From: Anaerocolumna sp. AGMB13025
GTDB lineage: Bacteria; Bacillota; Clostridia; Lachnospirales; Lachnospiraceae
NCBI RefSeq assembly: GCF_029689925.1
Contig: NZ_CP121445.1
Span: forward strand, 5,316,501 to 5,380,500
Length of the DNA stretch: 64,000 nt
Direction of reading: 5' to 3'
Both the position numbers and the translations under genes were made by a program. Of this stretch, positions 1-8,893 are shown piece by piece. Every line of letters starts with the position of its first letter. The first letter of the stretch is position 1. The notes beneath the pieces were generated by a model, which did no database searches, had not been told where the DNA came from, and worked only from the letters and a program-made list of their open reading frames with translations.

Positions 1-432
1 TAATATAATATCCGGTTCATAGAAAAAAGCCTGTCCCAGGGCTGCTCTCTGATACTGACCACCACTTAAGTACAAGGGATACTGTTTTTCATACCCGGAT
101 AAACCAAGGCTTTTCATAAGCTCGGAGGCTTTTGTCTTATCCACTCTGCCGTCTTCTACTTTCTTTAACAGAATGATATTTTCAAATACGGTTTTCCAGG
201 GAAGAAGGCAGTTCTTCTGTGATATAAAGGCAATTCTGCTGTTTTTAGGCAACTCAACACTTCCTTCGTAACCACGATGAATGCCGGCAATCATCTTTAA
301 AATAGTAGACTTACCAATACCGGAGGCTCCGGTCAGAGCTGCTATTTCGCCTTTTTCAACCACAAAAGATATATTTTTTAGAATTGGCTGTCCGGTATTA
401 TAATATATTGATTGTGCGTTCAGTTCTATCAT
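1..432 (-). CDS. ABC transporter ATP-binding protein, partial (3' end outside window)
   Basis: This is the nucleotide-binding subunit of an importer, likely of the nitrate/sulfonate/taurine-type (SsuB/TauB) class. About 144 codons are visible. Walker A reads GASGIGKST near residue 35, a Q-loop region contains LPWKTVFENI, and the ABC signature is LSGGQYQRAALGQAF, followed by the start of Walker B at the window edge. The ATG at 430-432 follows AAGGGAG at good spacing. The gene lies 59 bp downstream of the binding-protein gene in the same direction, so it is the distal visible gene of the ubiD-ubiA-ubiX-transporter operon. A permease gene is expected just outside the window; this is inference. 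Family call is firm, substrate unknown. Confidence 0.9.
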   Translation of the reverse strand, partial: MIELNAQSIYYNTGQPILKNISFVVEKGEIAALTGASGIGKSTILKMIAGIHRGYEGSVELPKNSRIAFISQKNCLLPWKTVFENIILLKKVEDGRVDKTKASELMKSLGLSGYEKQYPLYLSGGQYQRAALGQAFFYEPDIIL

Positions 433-491
433 AATGACTCCCTTACCGTTAATTCCTGAAACTCTGTATATAAGCTCACTAATACCATAAC

Positions 492-1454
492 TTATTCATT
501 TACTTTCTTCACCAGGTCTTCGTAAGTATAGGCCTGTTTTATCAATTTCCTGTCATAAAGCCACTGCATGGCATCTAATACTTGCTCTTTTTCTGGAAGT
601 GAGGTTTTTTCATACTGGGGAAGTTCTATGGTCAGAGCAGTTTCCGGCAGACCGGTTTCCTTTATAACTGCCGGCATGAATTCCTTTTGGTCGGTCGAGT
701 TAATATAATCCACCGCTTTGTCATAAGCTTCATAAAAAGCTTTGATTTCATCGCTCTTTTTCTCAACAGCAGCTTTGGTAAATAGCATGACTCCTGGATT
801 TATTCCCAGTTTATCAGAGGTATTTACTATGATTCCACCAGCTGTCCCGGCTGCTGATACATAGGGTTCAGGCATGGCAACGGCATCAATCTGGTTATTC
901 TGTAAAAGCTCCAGTCTGGAGGGGATTTTGGGAACGGAAGTCTTTTTAAGCTGGGAGGGGTCCCCACCATCTGCAGAAACCATACTGTCTGTCACATATT
1001 CAATTATGGTATTCAAACTAAGACCAATTTCTTTTCCTTCTAACTGTTTAGCATTTGTAATCCCAGAATCCTTCCCTGCTACGATTCCATATCGTCCATA
1101 AGTCTTTGAGGTTGCATAAACAGGAAAATCACCGTCTTTGGCAAGGCAGACCGCCAGGACATCGGAAATGCTGCCGTCTAAATTACCGGAAAACAATGCA
1201 CTGTCCCTATCTACCGGACTCTGATAGATTTCCAGCTTCACATTGTCACTAAAATAGCCCTGCTGTTTTGCTACTATTAAGGGAATAGAGTCAAGATCTG
1301 TCATAACTCCGACAGTTAGTGTGTTCTTCTCCTTTGAACATCCCGTTAAGACGAAGCTGGCAGTTAAGATTACACATAAGGTAAGTAATATTCTGACTGA
1401 TACTGCGTTTGAAACTTTCACTTTATTAAAAACTTTAACTTTATCTAAATTCAT
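492..1454 (-). CDS. ABC transporter substrate-binding lipoprotein (NMT1/SsuA-like)
   Basis: A 320-residue extracellular solute-binding lipoprotein. After a basic N-terminus and a hydrophobic stretch (about residues 20-38) the lipobox reads LTGC, giving an acylated Cys at residue 39. The mature part has the NMT1/THI5/SsuA look: LTVGVMTDLDSIPLIVAKQQGYF near the start, then a GKEIGLSLN segment and a PEPYVS segment. Its ATG directly follows the UbiX-type stop codon (TAAATG, no spacer), and the likely ribosome site GGAAAGG lies inside the upstream gene, so translation is probably coupled. Binding proteins of this family commonly take small anions, thiamine precursors or aromatic carboxylates. The gene neighbours suggest an aromatic carboxylate, which is inference only. 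Confidence 0.85.
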   Translation of the reverse strand: MNLDKVKVFNKVKVSNAVSVRILLTLCVILTASFVLTGCSKEKNTLTVGVMTDLDSIPLIVAKQQGYFSDNVKLEIYQSPVDRDSALFSGNLDGSISDVLAVCLAKDGDFPVYATSKTYGRYGIVAGKDSGITNAKQLEGKEIGLSLNTIIEYVTDSMVSADGGDPSQLKKTSVPKIPSRLELLQNNQIDAVAMPEPYVSAAGTAGGIIVNTSDKLGINPGVMLFTKAAVEKKSDEIKAFYEAYDKAVDYINSTDQKEFMPAVIKETGLPETALTIELPQYEKTSLPEKEQVLDAMQWLYDRKLIKQAYTYEDLVKKVNE

Positions 1455-2042
1455 TTAATTAGCCTTTCCACTGTTCCATTTTGTATATAAATCATTATCA
1501 ATTCCGGCGGATTTTAATATTCTGCCTGCAATGCCGTAGACCATCTCATCATAATTATCTGAATTCGCATAAAACATGGGAACCGGCGGCAGTATGACTG
1601 CCCCGCATTCACTCAGGGTCAGAAGATTCTTAAGATGAATGCTGCTAAGAGGTGCTTCCCTTGGGGATATGACCAGTCTGGTCTTTTCTTTCAGGCAGAC
1701 ATCCGCAGCACGGCATAATAAATTACCACCTGTTCCGACAGCAATCTTAGCTGCCGTTGCCATGGAACAGGGAACTATCATCATGGCCTCCACCTGAAAG
1801 GAACCGCTGGCCACCCTTGCAAACATATCCTGATTCTCATAGTCAAAGATTTCAGCTTCCTTTTGTTTTATGGTGCTTATAAATGCTGTCCAGGGAATTC
1901 CGGTTTCGTATTCAAACACCTTTCTTCCCATATCGGTGGCTATGATATGGAGTTCTGCTTTCGTACCGGCTAAATAACGTAACAGTACTTTGGCAAGAAT
2001 ACTCCCGCTGGCGCCGGTGACACCAATAATATATCGTTTCAT
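1455..2042 (-). CDS. ubiX: Flavin prenyltransferase, UbiX/MqnM type
   Basis: A 195-residue enzyme of the UbiX/Pad1 flavoprotein family, which prenylates reduced FMN to make the prFMN cofactor used by UbiD decarboxylases. Family marks are the N-terminal GVTGASGS nucleotide loop, the central PCSMATAAKIAVG segment, LVISPREAPLSSIHLKNLL and the late ILPPVPMFY segment. The length is normal. It stands in one operon with UbiA- and UbiD-type genes, so it probably supplies cofactor to the UbiD-type protein at 3213-4649. In the futalosine menaquinone route this trio is named MqnM/MqnP/MqnL. The gene is preceded by a 308-bp spacer with a 13-bp tandem array. No strong ribosome site is seen; GGAG lies 11 bp upstream. 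Confidence 0.9.
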   Translation of the reverse strand: MKRYIIGVTGASGSILAKVLLRYLAGTKAELHIIATDMGRKVFEYETGIPWTAFISTIKQKEAEIFDYENQDMFARVASGSFQVEAMMIVPCSMATAAKIAVGTGGNLLCRAADVCLKEKTRLVISPREAPLSSIHLKNLLTLSECGAVILPPVPMFYANSDNYDEMVYGIAGRILKSAGIDNDLYTKWNSGKAN

Positions 2043-2075
2043 CTACATCTAACTCCAATCTTTTTATACCTCATA

Positions 2076-2205
2076 ATTGTATCTCTTGATCGTATCACAT
2101 ATTCATATCTCGTAATCGTATCTCTTGATCTTATCTCTTGATCGTATCTCTTAATCGTATCTCTTAATCGTATCTCTTAATCGTATCTCTTAATCGTATC
2201 ACTCA
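2076..2205. repeat. 13-bp tandem array, about 10 units, in the ubiA-ubiX spacer
   Basis: About ten head-to-tail units close to ATCGTATCTCTTA occupy 130 bp of the 308-bp spacer; the last units are identical and the first three degenerate. The rest of the spacer (2206-2350) is plain AT-rich DNA in which I see no terminator or gene. The period is one base more than a multiple of three, so the array is not coding. It lies inside an apparent operon. Confidence 0.9.
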
Positions 2206-2350
2206 AATTCATGTAATCCCAATGATAATTAATAATTTCTATAATTGCCTCACTTAATATATGACACTACTAATTTACCATAATTAATATTAAAAAATTG
2301 ATTTTTTCCTTAAGAATATAAGATATCAATCATGTTCCCTAATAAGCATT

Positions 2351-3223
2351 TTATAATATGGACAATTTACCATACCAAAAATCAATCATAGCAAAAATAA
2401 AAAATACAATACTTAATATCTGGTTAATATGATAGGCTGCAAATAGCATCTTATTTTTATTTTCCGGAATTACATTGTAGTGTTCCACACACAGTAAAAT
2501 TACGGAAACTATAATACCAATCAGGAAAAAGATACCTCTGGGCATGAAGATGTAAAGGGCAATGAGGCAGAGCACATGCATGACATGACATCCTCTTGCA
2601 ATCCACAGGGCACCTTTTAGTCCAAACCTAGCAGGTACGGAATGAAGTCCTTCCTTGCGGTCAAATTCGATATCCTGTGTGGCATAGATAATATCAAATC
2701 CGGCTACCCAGAAGCATACCGCCGCTCCTAAAAATAAAGGTACTAACGTAATACCACCGGTTACAGCAATCCACGCCCCCACCGGTGCCCCTCCGCAGGC
2801 AACACCAAGGATAAAGTGGCAGAGCCAGGTAAGGCGTTTTGAGTAGGAATAAAATATAAATAAAGCAATGGCAAAGGGAAGCAGTATCAGACAGGTGAGG
2901 TTTAACATAAAAGCTGCTACCGCCATAAGAGCAAAACATAGCACCGTTATTGCTATTGCTTCATATAATTTTACCTGCCCGGTGGATAAATGTCTGTTAC
3001 TTGTCCGTTCATTTTTCTGATCAATATACCGGTCAGCTATACGGTTGAATGCATTGGCACCGTTTCTGGCTCCGAATAATGCCACCAGAATCCAGAAGAA
3101 GATGCTAAGCTCAGGAATCCCGTTGGCCGCCCATAACATGGCAAGAAGTCCAAAGGGCAGGGAAAAAACAGTGTGGGAGAACATAACCAGTTCCCCATAC
3201 TTTTTTAACTTATCAAATACCAT
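2351..3223 (-). CDS. ubiA: UbiA-family aromatic prenyltransferase (MqnP-like)
   Basis: A 290-residue polytopic membrane enzyme that attaches a polyprenyl chain to an aromatic acceptor. The first Asp-rich motif is NAFNRIADRYID (N-x3-D-x3-D type, about residues 56-70) and the second reads ATQDIEFDRKEG in the middle of the protein. Both bind Mg-diphosphate in this family. Seven to nine hydrophobic segments are visible. The gene overlaps the end of the UbiD-type gene by 11 bp, and AGGTGG inside that gene serves as ribosome site. With UbiD and UbiX but no chorismate lyase or ubiquinone hydroxylases nearby, MqnP (acceptor 1,4-dihydroxy-6-naphthoate) is the best reading. A UbiA acting on another acceptor cannot be excluded. 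Confidence 0.88.
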   Translation of the reverse strand: MVFDKLKKYGELVMFSHTVFSLPFGLLAMLWAANGIPELSIFFWILVALFGARNGANAFNRIADRYIDQKNERTSNRHLSTGQVKLYEAIAITVLCFALMAVAAFMLNLTCLILLPFAIALFIFYSYSKRLTWLCHFILGVACGGAPVGAWIAVTGGITLVPLFLGAAVCFWVAGFDIIYATQDIEFDRKEGLHSVPARFGLKGALWIARGCHVMHVLCLIALYIFMPRGIFFLIGIIVSVILLCVEHYNVIPENKNKMLFAAYHINQILSIVFFIFAMIDFWYGKLSIL

Positions 3224-4649
3224 ACTCCTTCCACCTCTTATCCACTTTTTCTTTTACTTTATCGGACATCACAATATCATCCGGCCATTCCCTTTCATAT
3301 CCTTCGGAAGCCCATTTCTTCGTTGCATCGATTCCGAGGCGATTACCGATTAAGTGGAGGGGAGAAGAATGATCCAGGGCATCTAAAGGTCCTTCTGAAA
3401 TAATTAAGTCCCGTTTGGCATCTATATTATTAAATACTTTCCAGGCAACAGCGGAGATGTCATGAGGATTAACCTCTGCATCTACTACAATAATCATCTT
3501 GGTATACATCATCTGGCCATTGCCCCATAAGGTATTTAATATTTTTTTGGCATGGGCAGGATATTTCTTGTGGATGGATACAATAACGCAGTTATGGAAA
3601 ACTCCTTCTAACGGAAAATTCATATCGACAATCTCCGGAGCAACCATTTTAAGCAGAGGAAGGAATAATCTCTCTGTGGCTTTTCCCATATAACAATCTT
3701 CCATAGGAGGTCTGCCCACAATCGTTGCCATAAAGACCGGTTTTTCTTTTCTGGTCATTTTGGTTACATGAAATACCGGGTACATATCCTTTTCTGAATA
3801 ATATCCGGTATGGTCCCCGAAAGGTCCTTCCATTCTTAGTTCTTCCGTATCCACATAACCTTCCAATACAAACTCACTATTGGCCGGGATGTAGATATCG
3901 TTGGTTACGGATTTAACAATTGGTACCGGCAATCTTCTTAGGTACCCGGCAAACATAATCTCATCAATCATTTTAGGCAGGGGCGCCGTAGCCGCGTAAA
4001 TAGTAGCCGGGTCACATCCGATTACAACAGTAACCGGCATCTTGCCGCCGAGTTTTCTGTATTTGTCATAGATTTCCCTTCCATCCTTATGGAGATGCCA
4101 GTGCATGCCGGTAGTTGTCTTGTCATACACCTGCAGTCTGTACATACCGATATTCTGCTGTCCGGTCTCCGGATCCTTAGTAAATACCAGGGGCAGGGTA
4201 ATAAAACGTCCGCCGTCATCCGGCCAGCACTTTAAGATGGGAAGCTTGCTTAAGTCGGGTTCTTCTATGACTTCCTGACAAGGCGCTTTCTTTACTTTAA
4301 TAGGAAATACGGTTAACAGCCTTGCAAGTCTTGGAATGGATTTTACCTTGTCAAGCATGGTCTGGTAATTGGAAAAGTCAATTAAATCCTGAATATCTTT
4401 ACCGATGTCATCTAACTTATCTGCACCAACTGCCATACTCATTCTCCGGTATGACCCAAAAGCATTAATTAATAATGGATATGGAGAGCCTTTTACATTC
4501 TCAAAAAGCAGGGCCGGTCCTCTCTTTTTCACTACACGATCCGCAATTTCAGTAATTTCAAGGACAGGGTTTACTTCTGCCTTAATCCTCTTTAATTGTT
4601 TTCTGTCCTCCAGATACTTCATAAAATGTTGTATATCTTTATATGGCAT
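3213..4649 (-). CDS. ubiD: UbiD-family prFMN-dependent decarboxylase (MqnL-like)
   Basis: A 478-residue member of the UbiD carboxylyase family, which removes (or adds) a carboxylate on aromatic or unsaturated acids using prenylated FMN made by a UbiX protein. The hallmark segment EGPFGDHTGYYS is present near residue 280, as are the ATIVGRPPMEDCYMG segment and the N-terminal ELRDRQ-like LEDRKQLKRI helix. The length is close to E. coli UbiD (about 490). It is the first gene of the leftward operon, with GAGGAG before the ATG, and overlaps the UbiA-type gene by 11 bp. Decarboxylation of prenylated 1,4-dihydroxy-6-naphthoate is the expected reaction if this is the menaquinone set. No mqnA-D gene is in the window. 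Confidence 0.9.
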   Translation of the reverse strand: MPYKDIQHFMKYLEDRKQLKRIKAEVNPVLEITEIADRVVKKRGPALLFENVKGSPYPLLINAFGSYRRMSMAVGADKLDDIGKDIQDLIDFSNYQTMLDKVKSIPRLARLLTVFPIKVKKAPCQEVIEEPDLSKLPILKCWPDDGGRFITLPLVFTKDPETGQQNIGMYRLQVYDKTTTGMHWHLHKDGREIYDKYRKLGGKMPVTVVIGCDPATIYAATAPLPKMIDEIMFAGYLRRLPVPIVKSVTNDIYIPANSEFVLEGYVDTEELRMEGPFGDHTGYYSEKDMYPVFHVTKMTRKEKPVFMATIVGRPPMEDCYMGKATERLFLPLLKMVAPEIVDMNFPLEGVFHNCVIVSIHKKYPAHAKKILNTLWGNGQMMYTKMIIVVDAEVNPHDISAVAWKVFNNIDAKRDLIISEGPLDALDHSSPLHLIGNRLGIDATKKWASEGYEREWPDDIVMSDKVKEKVDKRWKEYGI

Positions 4650-4843
4650 GTTATTTTCTCCTCAAAAAAATTAGGTGTATTTTGTCCAAAGAATACTATA
4701 ACACATTGTGTAAAAAGATTCATCCTGTTGGAATGATTTTTTGTATCATTTCTGATTTTTTGTGGATTTAGGCTATGATTTTATGTGGGGGCACGAATTT
4801 TCTGTGAAAGGTTAAGAATTTAACATTTTAATTTAGGTTGTGG

Positions 4844-5127
4844 AACTTGATAAAATCAGCTTTTAGTCTATGAAGAAAGCATGCTACTACGGAGCTCTTT
4901 CCTAAGCTTATATTCTTCACCTGAATTTACTAATGGCTGCTTCAAGTGGTAAAACAAGAGCGAAAAAGTACAAACTCCTCGCTATGCTCGTCAGACAGTG
5001 TACTTTTTCGCTCTAAACCACTTGAAGCAGCCATAAGTAAATTTACAGGTTCATCATGAAGCGCTTAGGAAAGAGCTCCGTAGTAGCATGCTTTCAATTT
5101 ATGTGCCTGGGCTGATTTTATCAAGTT
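4844..5127. repeat. Giant imperfect hairpin A (about 284 bp palindrome)
   Basis: The left arm begins AACTTGATAAAATCAGC and the right arm ends with its exact reverse complement. Further in, GAAAGCATGCTACTACGGAG, CTTTCCTAAGC, a 15-bp ACCACTTGAAGCAGC block and GAGCGAAAAAGTACA all pair with their mirror copies. The apex at about 4985 is CTCGCTATGCTCGTCAGACA. The element sits in the 873-bp spacer between the ubiD promoter region and the 3' end of lacZ. The remainder of that spacer (4650-4843 and 5336-5522) holds the ubiD leader and AT-rich DNA without a recognisable gene. It is not a simple terminator, being far too long and without a clear T-tract on the left. Confidence 0.92.
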
Positions 5128-5208
5128 TTTTATATTTTATTTTTACTATAAAATTATTAATAGCCATATCATGAAACTATGCGGTACTAAGAAATATACT
5201 GTGCCATT

Positions 5209-5335
5209 GAAAATATACTGCTGAATGATAATATACTGTACTGTGGAAATATATTGTTGGATGATAATAAACTGTACTATGGAAATATATTGCTGAATGA
5301 TAATAAACTGTACTATGAAAATACACTTCTCTATG
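5209..5335. repeat. Tandem array, about 36-bp unit, 3.5 copies
   Basis: Units start at 5209, 5246 and 5282, each running roughly GAAATATATTGCTGAATGAT followed by AATAAACTGTACTATG, with a partial fourth unit. Units 2 and 3 differ at only a few positions. No reading frame or promoter is evident. It lies downstream of lacZ and upstream of ubiD, both of which are transcribed leftward. Confidence 0.85.
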
Positions 5336-5522
5336 AAGTTAGTTATATTATGAAACAGGTTGAATTATGAATCAGTTATACTTATTTCGTTATTTATGAA
5401 TCCTTATACAATTGTACTACGAATAGTTATAAATACGTTATACTTGGAATCAATTGTACTATCTAGTCCAATATAATATAAAACCGTTCCTACAGTGTCA
5501 TACGTATACTTTCGACAGACTG

Positions 5523-8500
5523 TCAACCCTTGAAGGACAGGGTCCAGTGTAAGGCTATCTTTTCTTCGTCTAAGCGATATTTTTTGATTAATGCCGGTCC
5601 ACAGCTGTTTGAGCCGATTCCGCTGTTTTTATAATCCAGGCAGACAACGGTGTGTCCTGATTTTTCAAGTTCGAAATTATGTTTCTTTTGAAGCAGTTCT
5701 TCCTGGGTATATTCTGATACGTTAAAACTGAAATCTTCTGCTCCGGTAACAGTGAGGGAATTGACTCTGTCACTTACCTTTAAGTATTGGCAGCCAAAGT
5801 GGCTGGAATTCTCCTGGGGTTTTATATAGTCTTCATACATATCGGATACTTCCTGTTTAAAACAGCCGACGTATGTGCATCTGTGTTTATCGATATAGCT
5901 TTCATAAGGACCATAGCCAAAGTATTCTGCTTCTTTAAACATCTTAGGCATAAACATTCTTAGTCCAAGTCTTGGCAGATAAGGCATGGCAGTATTCCTG
6001 TCACCGGTAAGTGCGATTTGTACCGCGCCGGTCTTATCAACAGTCCAGCTTACTTCCATATCCAGAATATGCTCTCTTTGAATCGCCGCGATTGCAAAAG
6101 CAGAAGTAATCGTAACAACTTCGCCGGAGGTGGTTTCTGTCTTATAAACCCTTACCATATGCCTGTCATAGCCTGCTTTCTGCCATTCTTCCCTTATATT
6201 CCGGTCGTTGTCCGTAGGAGCCCTAAAGATGTTGTATTCCATAGGTTTATCCAGATAAGATACCTGATTATAGACAAGGGATTGAAACGCAGCGGTTACT
6301 TTATCATATACATAACGGAAGTTACTGCCGGTTAAAATAATATGACGTTCCTCTTCCTCAACCGTAATCTCCCTTAAACCTGTATTCAGGATGCTGTCTT
6401 TGCTTTCTTCTGCCTTATATCTTCCTTCTTTGATCAGAAGCTGGTCAAAGCCAGCAGTATGACCTTTCGGAACATAAGGGGTTGCTTCCTTTAAGATATA
6501 AGTCAGGTTTAAGTAACTGATTCCTTCTTCCGGAACAGTAAAGCTTAATTTTACTGATTTTCCTGATTTAGCAGGTATATCAAGCTCCTCCAAGCTGCCG
6601 CTTCCTATGGTCTTACCATTGCATACAACCTCATAGGTTACCATTAAATAATCTTTTAAATTGGTAAAATCCAGCTTGTTTTCAAAATATACCAGACCAG
6701 CTTTTAAATCTACTATGGAAGCTCTTACCGGCCGGATTACATTCTTATATTCCAATAAGCCGGTTCCTACTCTTCTGTCGGGGAATACAAGACCATCTAC
6801 GCAGAAATTACCGTCATGTGGGTATTCCTTAAAATCACCGCCATAGTAGAATTTATCTTTCCCTTCAATTGTTTTTCCCATATAGACCGCATGGTCACAC
6901 CATTCCCACACAAAACCGCCGATAAATCTATCATCTGCGTATATTTTCTCAAAATAGTCTTCAATATCTCCGGGGCCGTTTCCCATGGCATGGATGAATT
7001 CACATAATACATAAGGCTTTTTATTATCACTATTATTGAGATATTCATCGATTGCTTCCACAGAATCATACATTTTACTGTATACGTCGATCATGGAAAT
7101 GTCATTTTTATGTCCGCCGGTTTCATAGATACTGCCTTCATAATGGGTCAGGCGGGTACTATCATAGGCCTTAACCCAGCTGGCAGCATCTTCAAAAGCC
7201 TTGCCGTAACCGGATTCATTACCCATAGACCAGAAAATGATACTTCCGAAGTTTTTATTCCGCCTTACATTACTTTCAATACGGTCTCTTACAGCATCAT
7301 AGAAAATATCCATCTGGACAATATCGCCATAGGTCGTAAGATATCCGCCGCTGTAAAAGGAGGTAGCGCCGTGGGATTCAATATCAGATTCCGAAACCAC
7401 ATAAAATCCAATTTCATCACACATCTGTAAAAACCAGGGTGAATTCGGATAGTGGCTGGTTCGGATGCCGTTCACATTATGAAGCTTCATCAATGTGAAA
7501 TCCTTTAAAGCCTGCTGTTCATTAATGGCTGCCCCGGTATAAGGATCGCTGTCATGTCTGTTTACACCTTTAATCTTAATTGGAACATTATTAACATAAA
7601 TAACCTGGTTAATAATTTCGACTTTTCTGACTGCTACTCTTTGTACAAGGGTCTCTTCCCCGGTTTTAAGCAGTAAGGTGTAAAGCACCGGATGTTCAGC
7701 ATTCCAAAGCTTTGGTTCCTCTAACACAAACTCTGCATGACCCTCTGCTGCCTGTTTTACTTCTAAAACTTTACCTTGTGCCTGACCGGTAAGTCTTTTC
7801 CCGGTCTTATCATATAAACCGGTCTTTTCATCTGCCTCCAGTAAGACACATTCCGTAGGAATCGTGTCATTATAATATTCCAAATCAATCAGAATCTTAG
7901 CTTTTTTGCAATCTTGGGATACCTCTGACTTTACAAAATAGTCCCTGATATGTTCCTTGGGACGGGTAACTAAATAAACATCACGGAAGATACCGGAAAA
8001 ACGGAATTTATCCTGATCTTCCAAATAGCTGCCATCACACCACTTTAATACCAATACTGCTAAGGTATTCTCACCCGGTATCAGAAATTCGGACACCTCA
8101 AACTCACTGGTAGAATGGGATACCTGGCTGTAGCCTGCGAACGTTCCGTTTACCCATACATAAAAACAGGAATCCACTCCTTCAAAATTCAGGAAGTTCT
8201 TGCCCTGTAACTTTTCTTCTTCCAGATAGAACTTCTTTATGTAAGCACCGCAGGGATTTTCCTCCGGCATATAAGGTGCATCATAAGGGAAGGGATAATT
8301 GACATTGGTATACTGGTTCTGTCCGTAGCCCAGAATCTGCCAGCAGCTTGGTACCGGAATGGTATCAAAATTCTCTGCTTTAAAATCCTTACCGGTAAAC
8401 TCCTCTTCTACTTCAAAACGGTTGTTATAATAGCGGAATTTCCATTCTCCGCTTAGCATGGTAACTCTTTTTGATTCTTCTCTTGGGGTGTCTAAAATTT

Positions 8501-8603
8501 CACTGGCCAATCTGTCTGTCTCAAAGGGAATGTAGTATGCCCGGTAAGGCATGGTTCCCAGGTGAAGTGTCTTTGGATCTTCATAATACTTCGGTAATCT
8601 CAT
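5523..8603 (-). CDS. lacZ: Beta-galactosidase, glycoside hydrolase family 2 (LacZ type)
   Basis: A cytoplasmic GH2 enzyme of about 1026 residues that hydrolyses beta-galactosides. The N-terminal sugar-binding, Ig-like, TIM-barrel and C-terminal beta-galactosidase small-chain regions follow the LacZ order. Numbering from the upstream in-frame ATG at 8633, the acid/base Glu is E473 in GNESGYG and the nucleophile E545 in CEFIHAMGNGPG; the RHD motif at 359-361 is also present. I prefer the second ATG at 8603 because AAGGAAAAGGAA lies at ideal distance before it, while the ATG at 8633 has no ribosome site. No signal peptide. It is transcribed divergently from an AraC regulator at 8894 that probably controls it. 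Confidence 0.96.
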   Translation of the reverse strand: MRLPKYYEDPKTLHLGTMPYRAYYIPFETDRLASEILDTPREESKRVTMLSGEWKFRYYNNRFEVEEEFTGKDFKAENFDTIPVPSCWQILGYGQNQYTNVNYPFPYDAPYMPEENPCGAYIKKFYLEEEKLQGKNFLNFEGVDSCFYVWVNGTFAGYSQVSHSTSEFEVSEFLIPGENTLAVLVLKWCDGSYLEDQDKFRFSGIFRDVYLVTRPKEHIRDYFVKSEVSQDCKKAKILIDLEYYNDTIPTECVLLEADEKTGLYDKTGKRLTGQAQGKVLEVKQAAEGHAEFVLEEPKLWNAEHPVLYTLLLKTGEETLVQRVAVRKVEIINQVIYVNNVPIKIKGVNRHDSDPYTGAAINEQQALKDFTLMKLHNVNGIRTSHYPNSPWFLQMCDEIGFYVVSESDIESHGATSFYSGGYLTTYGDIVQMDIFYDAVRDRIESNVRRNKNFGSIIFWSMGNESGYGKAFEDAASWVKAYDSTRLTHYEGSIYETGGHKNDISMIDVYSKMYDSVEAIDEYLNNSDNKKPYVLCEFIHAMGNGPGDIEDYFEKIYADDRFIGGFVWEWCDHAVYMGKTIEGKDKFYYGGDFKEYPHDGNFCVDGLVFPDRRVGTGLLEYKNVIRPVRASIVDLKAGLVYFENKLDFTNLKDYLMVTYEVVCNGKTIGSGSLEELDIPAKSGKSVKLSFTVPEEGISYLNLTYILKEATPYVPKGHTAGFDQLLIKEGRYKAEESKDSILNTGLREITVEEEERHIILTGSNFRYVYDKVTAAFQSLVYNQVSYLDKPMEYNIFRAPTDNDRNIREEWQKAGYDRHMVRVYKTETTSGEVVTITSAFAIAAIQREHILDMEVSWTVDKTGAVQIALTGDRNTAMPYLPRLGLRMFMPKMFKEAEYFGYGPYESYIDKHRCTYVGCFKQEVSDMYEDYIKPQENSSHFGCQYLKVSDRVNSLTVTGAEDFSFNVSEYTQEELLQKKHNFELEKSGHTVVCLDYKNSGIGSNSCGPALIKKYRLDEEKIALHWTLSFKG

Positions 8604-8661
8604 ATGCGGTTCCTTTTCCTTTCCATTCTGCATGCAGTAATAGTGTGCTTTGGTTATTTAA

Positions 8662-8690
8662 ATTATAATATATTTTATGGTGAAATCACA
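8662..8690 (-). promoter_or_regulatory. Candidate lacZ promoter -10 with adjacent inverted repeat
   Basis: On the minus strand a perfect TATAAT lies at 8662-8667, about 60 bp before the preferred lacZ start. Just upstream is a near-palindrome, GTGATTTCAC (8680-8689). No good -35 box is present at 17 bp, which fits an activator-dependent promoter. The flanking 8691-8760 stretch also has an ATAAAGT...ACTTTAT inverted pair. Assignment to the neighbouring AraC protein is inference. Confidence 0.35.
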
Positions 8691-8893
8691 TAAAGTATAT
8701 TATCTAAAACATATACAAAATGATACTTTTCACTTTACTTTATATCAAATATAAGTCATACTCAACTATAAGGACACCTAATTTATTTACTGTCCCTATC
8801 CATATAAAAGTTACATTTTTTTAGGAATTTTATGTTAAAACGGAGAATATACTGACATTTGCAATAAGCAGACAGCAAGGAAAAGGAGATACT

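Noticed and set aside
6018..6335. Small frames antisense to lacZ and other large genes
   Set aside because: Shadows of the coding strand without ribosome sites.
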